A stretch of 64,000 nucleotides of DNA from Artemia franciscana. Taxonomy: Eukaryota > Arthropoda > Branchiopoda > Anostraca > Artemiidae. The notes beneath the pieces were generated by a model that saw only the letters and a list, made by a program, of their open reading frames with translations, made no database searches and was not told the DNA's origin. A program made the position numbers and the translations under genes. Positions 31,493 to 43,843 of this stretch are shown here, piece after piece. Each line of letters begins with the position of its first letter. Positions within the stretch are counted from its first letter, which is position 1. The stretch spans positions 48,349,780-48,413,779 of the forward strand of contig NC_088871.1 in the NCBI RefSeq assembly GCF_032884065.1, in the 5' to 3' direction.

Positions 31493-32690
31493 TCAATCAA
31501 TCAATCAATCAATTCATTTATTCAACAAATGAATTTACAACAAAAACACTTCAACATATACTCCCCCGTAAGGCTCTATGGCCATGAAAAAAAAAAAAAA
31601 AAAACAAAACAAAAGAAAACAGGGAGAAACAAAAATGAAACAAATAAACTAACTAGACAAAAAATGAAAAAAGAGATAAACAAAAAACGAAACAAACAAA
31701 AAAAGTAGAGTACTTTCAACTTAATGCAAAAGAGAAAAATCCCCTGAATTAGAGAAAACAAGTAGAAATTTTGAACACAAGTCAAAAACGCCCTTTACAA
31801 TAAACAATCCTAACCCAGGTTAGGGTTACCCATTCCCCCCCCCAAAAAAAAAAAAATATTATAAACATAAAATATCAGGACATTAAAACAATTTTGAAAA
31901 AATCTTTTTAAACTAACAAACGAGTAACATTTTTGAGCTGAATCAGGTAGCCTGTTCCAAACGATATGACAAGCAGTTAATGGATTAAAGTCAGAGCTCA
32001 CCGATAAAGTAAACAAAATATTAATATTCCTTGAATTGCGAAGGTGATGCGTAGAACTAACTGTGACGAAAGAAGGAGTAGTTTGTAGGGCTGTGGGAAC
32101 ATCACCACGAAGTTGATGAAAATTGAATGACGCACAAGAAAGACTGTAGAGTGACCGCAAACCAAGTAAAGGGCTATTTAGGTTAGTTGTAGAATAATTG
32201 ATTTTCTGTATAAGCCTTCTTGCTTCATCATAAGACTTAGATAGTGGTTTCAGAAAAGAAGAAAAAGTTGACATTAATATAGTAGGGCAATAAAATACGT
32301 AGGGCTGAACTAATCAATGGAACATAATTTTAAAAACTGATCCAGGAAAATATTTTTTAACTTCCTACAAATTCCAAGACTCCTTCAGATCTTCATATTA
32401 ATTACTCCAATATGATGCTTGAACAAAAGGTTTTCATCAAGAAGAATACCAAGGAATCAGACATATCGATCCTTAGGTCTACTGAGAGAACCCCTTGTAA
32501 GGTGGATTTCGGTTAACTGAGGGCAAGCCAGAGAAATATGGGACAAAAATAAAAAATTTGACCTCGTAACATTTAGGGCAAGGCAATTAGCATCGAACCA
32601 AAGAATGACTCTCTCAAAAAGGTTCCCTTACCCGGAGCGATTGCCATCCACATCTCCACCTGTAAAATTGAATCTTCAAAGAGAAAGCAA
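31493..32690 (-). pseudogene. LINE reverse transcriptase C-terminus inserted in a foldback repeat
   Basis: Read on the minus strand from about 32640: WFDANCLALNVTRSNFLFLS and FLGILLDENLLFKHHIGVIN (RT thumb), then an open C-terminal segment to 31810. That segment includes STTHHLRNSRNINILFTLS, ACHIVWNRLPDSAQKCYSFV and SLKRFFQNCF. This is the usual end of CR1/L2-like LINE ORF2 proteins (the 'WNSLP...SFK' block). A 3' UTR and an (ATTG)n tail end at about 31493. The catalytic palm is absent, so it is 5'-truncated. It is repeated at 47165-47990. Confidence 0.8.
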
Positions 32691-32749
32691 GACATATAAA
32701 CAAATTTCGTACAGAAGTTCTGACAAAGTAACCCAGTGTAAAATTTCTC

Positions 32750-33190
32750 CTGAAAATTTCAATCCCTAGAACTTCCCTTTCCAGAGAAAATTCTATCCAT
32801 GCAAAATCCTCTCAGTAGAAATTTCGTCCTCCACTTCCCACCCAAAAAATGTATGCAGACTTCCCAATAACAAATAAAACAATGGGAAAATTTTATAACT
32901 TAAAACTTTTCCCCATGGGATATACAGGGTCATTTTATCTTCAGTTATTGGGACAAATTTACTGGGACATCGAGACATAGTTATTGGGCCTCTAACAATG
33001 CTGAACAAAAAATTTATCTCAAAATCTAGATCAGAAGATTTTTGGAAAAAAGTGGCGTGGGAGGGGCCTAGTTGCCCTAACTATTTGGTCACTTAAAAAG
33101 GACACTGGAAATTTTCATTCTCCATTAGAAGTAGCCCTCTCCCGACGGTGTTGCTCCTTACTACAGTTCGTTACCACGAACTGTTTGATT
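32750..33190 (+). repeat. Foldback repeat, tail and terminal hairpin (duplication copy 1)
   Basis: Contains gcttggaggggcct-type and cacttaaaaaggacactgg text, then gttgctccttactacagttc and the palindrome at 33163-33184. Continuation of the copy started at 31214. Confidence 0.75.
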
Positions 33191-33784
33191 TACAATGTTA
33201 ATTTTGGATAAAATTTGAATATACTTCAAAAGATGGTTATGAATAGAAATTTTGGTAATAAGTTCTTGTTAGTATTACTACAAACGATTTTCAGTTGGAT
33301 GGAAAGGAGTATCATGGTTTATATGGATGGAAATTCTGTGAGACTTTTGATCTTTTACATAACTGAAGCCATTAAAACTTCTACAATAGGATTTTCTTAT
33401 CGATATAAACATTGTACACATTTTTTTTAAAACATTGAAAAACTTTATATAAATAAAAAAAAACATTTAAAATTGCTGAAAACTAAGTTCCCAGCAGTAT
33501 TCGCTACCCCTAAGAAATTTCCTAGCGGTGCTGATGCTGGAATGCCTTGCCTGTTCAACTTTTGTACTGGTATATATGGGAACGTAACATTTTAGCTGTA
33601 TAGAGAAATATTCAAATTAATTCTTACTCCCCCTACCTCTTCCAAAATTAACTGAAGCCTCGTGAAGAAAAAACAGTTTGTCCATTAAAATGTACGTTTT
33701 AGGAATCTGCCCTACACCCACCTATACAATTAATCTCCCCTTCATTATAGCTGATACGCAATTATAGATCAATGAACATAGTTT

Positions 33785-34415
33785 AATTTCACTACAGATA
33801 AAGCGAATTGACTTGGTTGAATCCAGTACTGCCACCGTTTGGCATTACTTAGTTTGAGACTGGGAAGCCTAAAATATAGTTATTTATGCTTCTAAATGAA
33901 TTATCGTCTCAGAATTTTAAATTGATTGCAAATTCGTCCTCTTTGGGGTAAGTTCGTAGTTTGGTGCCCTAAAATGGCAGAAAAAAGACTGTCCCCTAAC
34001 CCAATCTGTATGGTCATTTAAAACAGAGTTTTAAATTTACGTTCGAATTAACTCCCTCCAAATTATCTTGGACCTTCGGTTTGATAAAATTACCCCTTGG
34101 AATTAGAAAACAAATAAACATGCATCGACAATATTTCTTATTTCGTATATTCAATATTTCGTAGCCTAATTTCACTACAAATAAAGCGATTCAACTTAGT
34201 TGAATCCAGTACATCCACCGTGTGGCATTATTTCTTTTGAAACTGGGAAGCCCGAAATATAGTTATTGAGACTTTTAAGTCAATTAGCATCTCAGAATTT
34301 TAAAAAGATTGCAAATTCATCTTTTTCGATGTAATGTCGTAGTTTGGTGTCCTAAAATAGCAGAAAACAAGACTGTCCCCTGACCCAATCTGTATGGTCC
34401 TTAAAACAGATTAAC
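33785..34415 (+). repeat. Direct repeat pair, about 250 bp each
   Basis: Blocks tttcactaca(g/a)ataaagcga, gactgggaagcc, gaatttta, gattgcaaattc and agactgtcccct followed by acccaatctgtatgg occur in order twice, about 380 bp apart, with roughly 15-20 percent difference by eye. Copy 1 of the long duplication ends inside the first unit. Confidence 0.85.
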
Positions 34416-35284
34416 TGTTTTAACAATAAACTGAAAGAATTTTATATATTTAGAATTAGCATAAAAAGTGAATACTGCTGCTGTAGCAATTGTCATGAGA
34501 AATCCATTTTTCTTTCGGTGAATCCAAGCTACTTTTTAATTCTCGTTTTTAATCACAAGTTATTTGATAAGATTATATTGTGACGAAAATTTTTTTGAAC
34601 CTGTTCATTTTATTTAGCTGAATAGGACAATAAAATAAAGAGGGTCAATTTGACTGCTGGATAGTAAGTTTAAATTTTGTTTATCTTTGACTATTATATT
34701 TTTTTTAATGTCCGAATATACAAGGGATTTAAGTTCGAGGGAGAGAATTGTCCTGTTATGAAAGAGGTACATTTTACTTGGTCATTATAAAGTCAAAACG
34801 TGGTATCTATGTAGGCAGGATGATTTTAAACTAATCTAGGGCATAGGAAATTGCATAAGGACAAGTCTAAATCTGTTATAACCTATGGAAGCAATGAATC
34901 TTTCTGTAATTTTGGTGTGAATTTGATTTTGTTTTAAGATTAGAATCAACATATTTAGATATACTATTGATTAAATAAATTCATCTCTTTGCCAGATATT
35001 CTTTTCGTTTGAAATTTACTGTATTTTGTTTCATTTTACTTGGAATTTAATTGCACTTTTTATTTTAGATTTTTCCCAGAAGGTATTTTAAAACAAACTT
35101 ATTCCTACGAAAACAATAACCTGAAATATATATCCCCTTTCATCCAACCATCACTACTATTTTGGCAGCCGCCCTCCCCCCTGAAAAATTTTCTGCTGCT
35201 ACCCTTGCACATATCTACTTAATACTTTTGTTTCTATTTTTTTTCGTGTAAGAGTCATATTCACTTTCTTTGTGGAATTAATTT
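34416..35284. other. Anonymous AT-rich sequence
   Basis: No gene or repeat recognised. Confidence 0.5.
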
Positions 35285-35790
35285 TTAAAAAAACAAGGTT
35301 TTTAACGGAAAGTAAGGAGCGACATTAAAACTTAAAACGAACAAAAATTACTTCGTATATGAAAGTGGCTGATTCCTTATCAACGCCCCGCTTTTTACGC
35401 TAAAGTTTGACTCTTTCTCTTAACTCTACTTTTCAAAATAGTAAAAAATTTTAGCGTAAAGAGTGGGGCGTTGATGAGGAAGCAGCCCCTTTTTATACGG
35501 AGTAATTTTTGCTCGTTTTAAGTTTTAATGTCGCTCTTTACTTTTCGTTAAAAAAACATGTTTTTTTTAATTAATAATTTCTGAACGTTTTTTAATCAAT
35601 GTATGTTTTGATTTTGGCTCTCCGCAGATAAATAATTAAAACGAAATTTGCATATTTATTGTTTTGGCTAATTGGCTTTCTCATAGTTTTGATCGAATGA
35701 TTTTGAGAAAAAAGGAGCGGGGGAGGAGGCCTAGTCGCCCTCAGATTTGGTTACTTAAAAAGGTAATTAGAACTTTTGATTTTTACGAAT
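35285..35790 (+). repeat. Foldback repeat, compact arms plus tail scrap
   Basis: Arm 1 (about 35285-35404) and arm 2 (about 35447-35572) are inverted complements with a loop of roughly 40 bp. Both start or end with gaaagtaaggagcgacatt text and contain ctttttacgctaaagtttga. A tail scrap with ggggaggaggcctagtcgcc follows at 35715-35770. Confidence 0.82.
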
Positions 35791-35865
35791 CTTTTTATTT
35801 ATAAAAGATATACGTAACTTACAAATTAGCTTACGTAACAAACTTTTGTATTCTCGTGTTTTTAT

Positions 35866-36990
35866 TACGTATTTGAAAGGGGTTCACCCCCTCTTCAGTA
35901 CCTCGCTCGTTACACTAAAGCTTAAATTCTGTCCCAATTTCTTGAGAATGAACCCTGAATCACAAAAGCCGTAGAATAAATGGTTGAAATTACTAAAAAT
36001 GCTTTAGCGTAAATAGCGATGTTTTAAGAGAAGATGAGCCCATCATATGCTTAATAATTCTGTTCATTTTAAGTTTTAATGCTTTTCCTTGCTTTCACTT
36101 GAAAAACAATTTCATATTTATTTTTTCATTCTTTTCTTTTTTAAATAATGCTAGAGAATCCTGCGCTCCCTTCATGAAACTTTTCTTCCCCCTTGACAAA
36201 TTCCTTCAAGGAAAGTTCCCCCAACATATCCCCCTATTCTCCCCCCCTAACCTAAAATCCCTCAGAAAACGTCTGTGCACTTCCAAATAACCATTACTAT
36301 ATGTAAGCGCTCGCCAAAGTTTATAACTTGTGGCCCCTCCCAAGGGGACTATGGGGGAGTACGTCGTCCCCAAAGACATAGTTGTAAGGTATTTTGACAA
36401 CGCTGAATAAAATGGCCATCTCAGAATTTGGATCCGGTGAATTTGGGAAAATTATTATCGGGGGAGGTGGCCTAGGTGCCCTCCAATTTTTTTGGTCACT
36501 TAGATATGGCACTAGAACTTTTCATTTCCATTAGAATGAGCCCTCTCGCAATATTCTAGGATCACAGGGTCGATACGATCACCCTTGGGAAAAAAAATAA
36601 AATAAACACGTATCCGTGATCTGCCTTCTGGTAAAAAATACAAAATTCCACATTTTTGTAGATAGGAGCTTGAAACTTCTACAATAGGGTTCTCTGAAAC
36701 GCTAAATCTGATGCTGTGATTTTCGTTAAGATTCTATAACTTCTAGGGGTTGTTTCCCCCGATTTCCTAAAATAAGGCAAATTTTCTCAGGCTCGTAACT
36801 TTTGATGCGTATGATTAAACTTTATGAAACTTACATATTCAAAATCAGCATTACAATGCGATTCTTTTGATTTAGCTATTGGTATCAAAATTCCATTTTT
36901 AGAGTTTTGGTCATTTTCATCCAATAATCTTAACCGATTTAGGTTCCCTTGCCCTTTTTCGAAAATCGAGCTTATTTTCTCTGGTTTGTA
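35866..36990 (+). repeat. Foldback repeat, long copy
   Basis: Contains both arms and most of the tail in the order of the 14785 copy, through tttctcaggctcgtaacttt and tattggtatcaaaattcc near 36880. It diverges before the terminal hairpin, which is absent. Confidence 0.8.
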
Positions 36991-37279
36991 AATGTTCATA
37001 CGATCATTGGCCTTAATGAGTTTTTTATCACTAATATTGCAATATAAAAACTAGATAAACATAAATACCACTATCTCTGTTTAACGGATGCAGTGAAGTT
37101 CCTGGGTAAAGAAAATTATTTGTATTCCAATAGGAAGAGAACAATCACCCTGCAGCACCCTTACTCAGGCTTATTCCAAGTGATTCCACCTCCTTCAATC
37201 CAACCCCCATTTATATTTATCTGAACACTCATTTAGAATTAAAGGATTTAGGCATTCAAAATACAGTCTTTTAGCAGAC

Positions 37280-39115
37280 TTGCCACCGTTGGTGATTCAT
37301 CACTGAATTTGGTAATTTTTTCATTTAAGTGATTTGATTTTACTTAAAAAATTGGTGATTTTACTATGCTTGTATTAAAACTATTTATGTTTGCGTAGTA
37401 TTGATGTCCCTTCCTCACCCCAGTGCCTCATTGAAGAGACAATTTAAACTATTTATGCTTGTGTAGTATTGAGACCCCTCCCCCAAACCAGTGCCTCACT
37501 ACCGAGACAATTTGATTGTCTCTGATCACATTCAAATACAAATTTTGAGAAAAATTGCCACCGTTGGTGATTCATTGCTGAATTTGGTGACTTTTTTTCC
37601 ATTCGGTGATTTGATTCTACTTAAAAAATTTGTGATTTTACTATGCTTTAATTAAAACTGTTTACATTTACGTAGTATTTATGTACCTTCCCCACTCCAG
37701 TGCCGGACTAAAGAGACAATTTAATCTGATTAAGCTCATTAAGAGCCTTGTATAAAACAAGTTGGACCCCAGCACTATTTCTTTTCTTATACATGCGTAT
37801 AGGCTAGTAATTGATGTCCCATGTAATATACCTTGTGGAATTGTCTCGAAGGTCAGAAAATAGAAGTTCAAGAAAATGACAAAAATTAATGATTAATACT
37901 CATGTAATATAAGCATTTGTTTTCATAAGTAAATCAAAAAATTAGACTTGGATTTCAGTACAAAATCATAGCCTACCATTTTTCTTTCAGTTCAAAAGTT
38001 AGTATAATTTTTTGCTCTCAACACGAGACAAAATTTGAAAATCATATTTTAATGTTAAGTTGTCAGTTCAAAGAGAAGTAGGAAAGCAATAGACGCAGTT
38101 CACGTCCTAATTTACGTCCCAGTTCAAATTTTGCCGTTGTCTTCCATGAAAAAGAAATGACGTCTGGGTGATGATCAATGAATTTTTCCTTTAGCTCCAC
38201 ATTAATTTTTTTCTTTTTTGAAAAAGATTAGACAGGTTTAAAGGAATTTTGTGGTGGAAATCATAATATTAGAGTACTTAGTTGCTTGGGTATCTATGTA
38301 TTTTCAGTTCAAGAAATTTTCTTGGCCATACTGAAATAATTAATTTTGGAATTTTTACTCTCCAAAATTTTCGTCAGATTTAAATTGTTTTTAGTGATTG
38401 CTAAGAACAAATATCGTTTGTTTTTTCTTTTCAACAAAAAAGATTTTAGATGGCAGAAATGAATTTGACTTAAGATAATATAGTTGATCAATTATACACA
38501 TGTTCAAGTACATAGCATAGACATAAACCCGTCATCGGGCCTATAACAACCTAAACCTAATATCAATGAATTTTCCAGAGCAATTTTCAGTTGTCCTTGA
38601 TGTCTATGAGTATTTAGCATTTAGGAATGAACACTTAAAATGAGGATTGGAGTTAGAGCTTTTGAAAAAATCTGTGGCAAGGTATTTTAAGAGTTTTTGG
38701 TATGAAACATTCTTCTCTTTGTTCTGGAGATTAGTAAAGATCAGTAGCAAGTGTAAAGTCACCTAAATATGTAAATATCAGTAGCAAGCATAATTTCACC
38801 TAGAAATTAATCTATATTTCTAGAATCACCTAGAAATCGGTGATTTTACTATGCTTGCATTAAGACTATTTATGTTTTCGTGGTATTGATGTCTTTTCCC
38901 CACTCCAGTGCCTCACTAAAGAGACAATTTGATCTATTTAAGCTCATTAAGAACCTTCAAGGAAACAATTCGAACCCAGGCACTGTTTCTTCTCTTATAC
39001 ATGCGCCAAGGTTAGTAATTGATGTCCCATTTGATATACCTTGTGCACTTGTTTCGAAGGTGAGAACATGGAAGTTCAAGAAAATGAAAAAAGTTGATGA
39101 ATAATACTCATGTAA
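37280..39115 (+). repeat. Cluster of direct repeats (gtgattttactatgctt family)
   Basis: The block gccaccgttggtgattcat ... gattttactatgctt ... ccagtgcc(t/g)... gagacaattt occurs at about 37283-37450 and 37556-37730. A shorter piece is at 37452-37515. A longer copy of 37635-37915 is at 38839-39115, sharing acatgcg, gtaattgatgtccca and agttcaagaaaatga. No coding potential; the type is unknown. Confidence 0.8.
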
Positions 39116-39220
39116 CTGACAACTCCTTTCATATACAAGATAATTTCTGTTCGTTTTAAATTTTAATGTTGCTCCTTATTTGCAGTTGAAAAAACTTGGT
39201 TTTTTTATTTAATTTCTGAA
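39116..39220 (+). repeat. Foldback-family fragment (second arm)
   Basis: Text from ctcctttcatatac through gttttaaattttaatgttgc to the T-rich end. It directly abuts the previous repeat cluster. Confidence 0.7.
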
Positions 39221-39553
39221 AATTTTTGAATTCTAACTTAACGACGTTTTGATTCTAACTTAACGACTATGCTAGCCTTCATTAACTAAAAAAAGTATCA
39301 AATTTATTAGCATTAAACTAAAATTCTAATAAAATTATCTTCGAGCAAAAACATGTATAAAAAAGTAAAAAATCAGTTACAAACTTCGTCTGGTCTAGTT
39401 TAAAAATTCTTAGCATGATCGCTGAGCCCTCTTCAGTATAATTGCTGAGGTTACAATATGTTAAACATGCCATTCGAATAGCTGTATAGCCTTTCAATGC
39501 CTATAGGATGGCTTAAGTAAAATGTCTATAGGTTCGCTAACACAAACATTTGA

Positions 39554-39838
39554 TTACCGTTCTTTTTTCATGTTTTCACTTTGGTCACTATGCGTGAAAG
39601 GGTCGCTATGCGTTTCGTTAGGATACGTCAGTGCAACTGGATCACCTTTCCTAATATCCAGGCTAAAAAGGCCTGTAAGTAAACTTGTATAAATATTTCT
39701 AAAGGAATTTTGTGTCGTGTTTTCATTATGTTCAGTATGTGCTATATGAATATTGTTTTCAACTGTGTCCTTTCGTATATCAGTTTGGCCTTCTTCAATG
39801 TCTAGACCAAAAAGTCCTTTGATTAAACTAATGAACAT
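39554..39838 (-). CDS. Hypothetical 94-codon frame with an internal duplication
   Basis: I do not recognise this protein. It consists of two related halves of about 45 residues. Each begins with a hydrophobic segment, MFISLIKGLFGLDIEEG in the first and IYTSLLTGLFSLDIRKG in the second. Each half continues into a polar, His/Thr/Asn-rich stretch with NNIHIAHTEHNENT or NETHSDPFTHSDQSENM. The hydrophobic parts could be amphipathic helices. The flanks hold no transposon that explains it. It may be a small gene, an exon or a chance frame; the repeat at protein level favours former coding use. Confidence 0.35.
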   Translation of the reverse strand: MFISLIKGLFGLDIEEGQTDIRKDTVENNIHIAHTEHNENTTQNSFRNIYTSLLTGLFSLDIRKGDPVALTYPNETHSDPFTHSDQSENMKKER

Positions 39839-40234
39839 ATTTGAGAATATTCTTTCGTCGATTTATTACTCGGTTCTCTATATACTGACTGATTACTTAG
39901 TTCCTTCTAAATTTACACATAAACATATTCTTGATATTAATCATGAAAATTATAATCATGCTTAATAGATTATTAAGCTGATTTGACACAATATTAAAAC
40001 AAAAAGGAAATAATTAACCATAAAGGATATGAATTAGCTAGATTTGAAACACTGAGAAACTTTGAAAATGATGACTGATATTTTACAGGGGAGCCTAGGA
40101 CTTTCGAAAATCTAAAATTTATCTGCTTTTTCTGATCATATGTTTCTTTTATATTCTTTGTCAATAATTCTGTTTTTGAGAAGAGAATTGCTGCTCTCCC
40201 TAATTCTATTCCTGCATGGGATTAAATAAAAAAT
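39839..40234. other. Anonymous sequence
   Basis: No gene or repeat recognised. Confidence 0.5.
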
Positions 40235-41058
40235 TATCAATTTTCAACTGAAAGTAAGGAGCACAATTCAAACTTAAACCAGCAGAAAATTTTTACGCTC
40301 ATGGGGGGGGGGGGTTCATCCCCTCGTCAATACCTCGCTCTTTGTGCTGAAGTTCAAATTTTGTTCCAATTCTTTAAGAATGACCCCTGAGTCAAGGTCA
40401 TTTAATTACAATAAATGGCTCTCTTGAAAGTACTACCTTTGAAAGTACTGTCTTTTGAAAGTACGAACCCCCTCATATACGTAATAATTACTGTTGGAAG
40501 TTTTAATGCTGCTCCTTCCTTTGCGTTGAAAAAGCTTTTTTTTTATTTATTTAATATCTGATCGTTTTTTTTTTAAATGCTGGGAAAACCTGCGCCCCTT
40601 CACGGAAAATTATCTTCCCCAATGAAAAATTCCTCCATGGAAAGATCCTCCAACGTAACCCCATTCCCTCCCCAACCAGAAACAGTCCCCCTTGAAATGT
40701 CTGTAAACTTCCTAATAACCAATACTATATGTAAACAATGGGCAAAGTTAATAACTTACAGCCCTTCTTTCGGAGACTTTCGGGGATTAACTCGTCCTCA
40801 GAGATAAAGTTATTAGATTTCTCAACAATGTTTAACAAAATGGTTATCTCTAAATTTCGATCCAGCGTCTTTGGGGAAAGGATGTTCGTAGGAGGGGCCT
40901 AATTGCCCTCCAATTTCATCGGTCACTTAGAAAAGGCTCTAGAACCTTTAATTTTTCGTTTGAATGAGTACTCTCCCGACATTTTAGGACCACTGGGCAA
41001 ATACGATCACCCCTGGGGAAAGAAAAACAAAACAAATAAACTCGTACCCGTGATCTTT
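40235..41058 (+). repeat. Foldback repeat, forward member of an inverted pair
   Basis: Starts at caactgaaagtaaggagcac, shows a G run (about 40304-40315) and both arms, and carries the tail to the Lys-rich-looking aaagaaaaacaaaacaaat and cccgtgatctt text. It then meets a reverse copy head on. Confidence 0.8.
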
Positions 41059-41780
41059 AACGGATACGCATTCAGCGTATCAGAGAACCCTGGTATAGAA
41101 GTTTCAAGCTCCTATCTATAAAAATGTGGAACTTAATATTTTTTGCCAGAAGACCGATCACGGGTGCGTGTTTATTTGTTTGTTTTCCCCAGGGGTGATC
41201 GTATCGACCATGTGGTCCTAGAATCTCCCAAGAGGGCTCATTCTAACGGAAATTAGAAGTTCTAGTGCCCTTTTTATGTGAAAAATTGGAGGGCACATAG
41301 GCCCCCTACCACGCTCATTTTTTTCAAATTCAATGGATCAAAATTTTGAGATAGCCATTTTGTTCAGCATAGTCGACAAACTTAATAACTATGTCTTTCG
41401 CCTGAGTTACTCCCCCAGAGTCCCGCGGGGGTGGGGCTGAAAGTTACAAACTTTGACCAGTTTTTACATGCAGTTGTTATTGGGAAGTGTACATACCCTT
41501 ACAGGGGGATTTTTGGTTGGGGAGGAGGTTGAGGGGAGAAGCCTATGTGGGAGTATATTCTCTAGGAGGAATTTGTCATGGGGGAGAGAAATTCTATGAA
41601 GGGGGTGCAGGATTTTCTAGCATCATTTTTGCTTCCAAGAAAAACTTACTATGGAGGGAGGATTTTTGGTATGACTTGAAAAACAATTATAAATCAAAAG
41701 CAAAAACAATTCTTTTTCAAACAAAAGTAGGCTCAAAACAACTTTCTAGGTAGAATTGTCTACAAGAAGTTTTTATGGGG
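41059..41780 (-). repeat. Foldback repeat, reverse member of an inverted pair
   Basis: Begins with cattcagcgtatcagagaac, the complement of the family's ctgatacgctgaat, and runs backward through the tail (ggggtgatcgtatcgacc, gagatagccattttgttc) to ggggga-rich text near 41700. Several hundred bases of this copy are complementary to the forward copy directly upstream. Confidence 0.8.
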
Positions 41781-41934
41781 AATATTCCGCAGGAATGGAA
41801 CTGCTTGGGGGAGGAGATCTTACGTGGGAGAAACTTTCCAAGGAGAAATTTTCTGGGCCTGAGGGATTGTCCATGGAGACAAAAGACTGATTTTTCCGCA
41901 TTATTTGAAAAATGACCAGAAATTGAAAGAGGAA

Positions 41935-42243
41935 CAACTAATTTTCCACTAAAAGTAATGAGCAACATTAACGAACAGAAATTATCCGTATGAGAGGGTG
42001 GACCCCCCTCCTTAACAGCTCGCTCCATAGGCTAATTTTAACTTTTTCCATATTATTTAAAAGCAACTCCTTAAAAACAAGAGCCGATTAATTAGAGTCA
42101 GAAGTTTTTTGGGGAAAACAAACTTTGCCGTAAAGCGAGAAGTATTGAGCAGGGGTTATCCCTCTTGTCTACGTGGAAACTTCTTTTCTCTTGTTTTAAT
42201 GTTGCTCCTTGCTTTCAGTTGAAAAAAAAATTATTTAATCACT
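41935..42243 (+). repeat. Foldback repeat, arms only
   Basis: Complete pair of inverted arms from ccactaaaagtaatgagcaa to gctccttgctttcagttg, with the gccgtaaagcgag centre. No tail follows. Confidence 0.78.
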
Positions 42244-43843
42244 GAAAGGCTGTAACAATCTTACAGGAAATATTGACCAGTTGCTGATTTGAATAGCCAG
42301 TAGCATATTTGTCTTTATCCTAAGACAGAGTAATTCCAAATCAGGGATTTTGTAATGTTCATTCCTTTAATGGAAGTCTATCAACTTTATTAAAAAAAAA
42401 TTAAAGAATACTCTTTAAATGCTAATTTCGAAATACAATTTTGGCAAACCGTGATTTAATCTGTACAGAAAAATTAATATTAACTATCAAAAAAAACATT
42501 GAAACAAGTTGACTGTCAATTGGTAACTTTATGGGATAACTAGCAAACTGGGCCCCAGAGTCACAATTACGGTCTTCTGAGACACCAGCTTTTCAAAAAT
42601 TAATAGAAAAAAAAACTTTGACCAACTAGAGTTACTTCTAATCAACCCTTTTATTTAATATCTATCTTGTGTAAAATTCCATTTTAGTTTCAACGTCATT
42701 TTTAGACTAAATTTCAAGAATTTAAATTTGGATTGAGTATCATGTACTTTTAATATTATATACAAAATGTTTCTTATAACATAATTTTACAATATATTTC
42801 TTTACAATATATTACAATTATATGAAAAGCATATAGTCAAAAAATTAAAGCTGAAACGAAGAGTTACTACTCTCGTAAAGATTCTGTTGCATCATAGGAG
42901 AGCGATCTTTGTTTCTCCCTGTTACCCCTAGACATAAAAAAGCTTGCTTCACTATAGTTCTGCATAATTTCACTGTTTTAAGTGTGTTGTGTATTTATGT
43001 AAGTTAACAGTTTTAATCCTTAGATACAGCGAAACCGTTTCCAGATATCGCCCGAGCTTGATACGCTCGCATATTTCCGATGGTTAATGCTCACATCATA
43101 GTCAGTGGGATCTGTTGGAGGGGGGGGGGTGATTTAGAAAAGTAGCTTTTGCTTGTGTTTTTGTTAAAATTTCATTTTTTGCTATTTTTTTTTAACAAAG
43201 TGACCTAGTGTTTTATTTGTTTACCACGACTCCTTGACCCTATTTCTTTTCTGTTAATTTCACATTATGCTATTTAGTGCTTTTGTTTCAATGATTTATT
43301 CTTTTACTTTTTGCTCGGAAACTTGAAGCCATTAATGAGTTGATGGATACAAATTATATACAATTAACCCCAATTTAAGAAGAAGCAAGAATTTTTGTCA
43401 TAAAGACCCTTTGAAAAAAAAATAATTCCGAAACAATGTGCCATGTACGTGTATATATAGCGTCATACGCTTAGGCTGTTTAAAATACAGCTCTAAAAAA
43501 TCAATATTATTCAAATGACTTCATTCATTTACGTTATCTAGGTACTAATTAATTAAATATTCTTTCATACACGAGAGGAAAGGGAGATGGAAATAAAAAT
43601 AGACCAGAAATTTTCAAGGACAATCATGTGAACAAAAATTCCAAATTAGTAAACATTTTGATATTTTGATCGCAAAAGCTGCTGAAAACTGCTGTGAAAA
43701 CTTCACTGACTACTCTAAGGATCCGAACTGTTTGCCGCACATTCTGCACTGGTTAGTTTTGACCATTTCATTCAATTATTTTTAGAATGTGCTGAGTGGC
43801 GGTCAATATAGGTCAGAAATATATTCTCTTGTTTTATACCATA
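42244..43843. other. Anonymous AT-rich sequence
   Basis: About 1.6 kb with no recognised gene. Contains a G run (43120-43128). Confidence 0.5.

Larger units (their letters stand above)
30248..33935 (+). repeat. Long direct duplication, copy 1
   Basis: From the first base after the gap (ttggctgcctgccaatag) this 3.7-kb stretch matches 45925-49000 in order and orientation, with scattered single-base differences. Copy 2 lacks three segments present here (about 31685-31745, 32305-32355 and 32455-32945). Copy 1 begins exactly at the gap. Confidence 0.93.
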
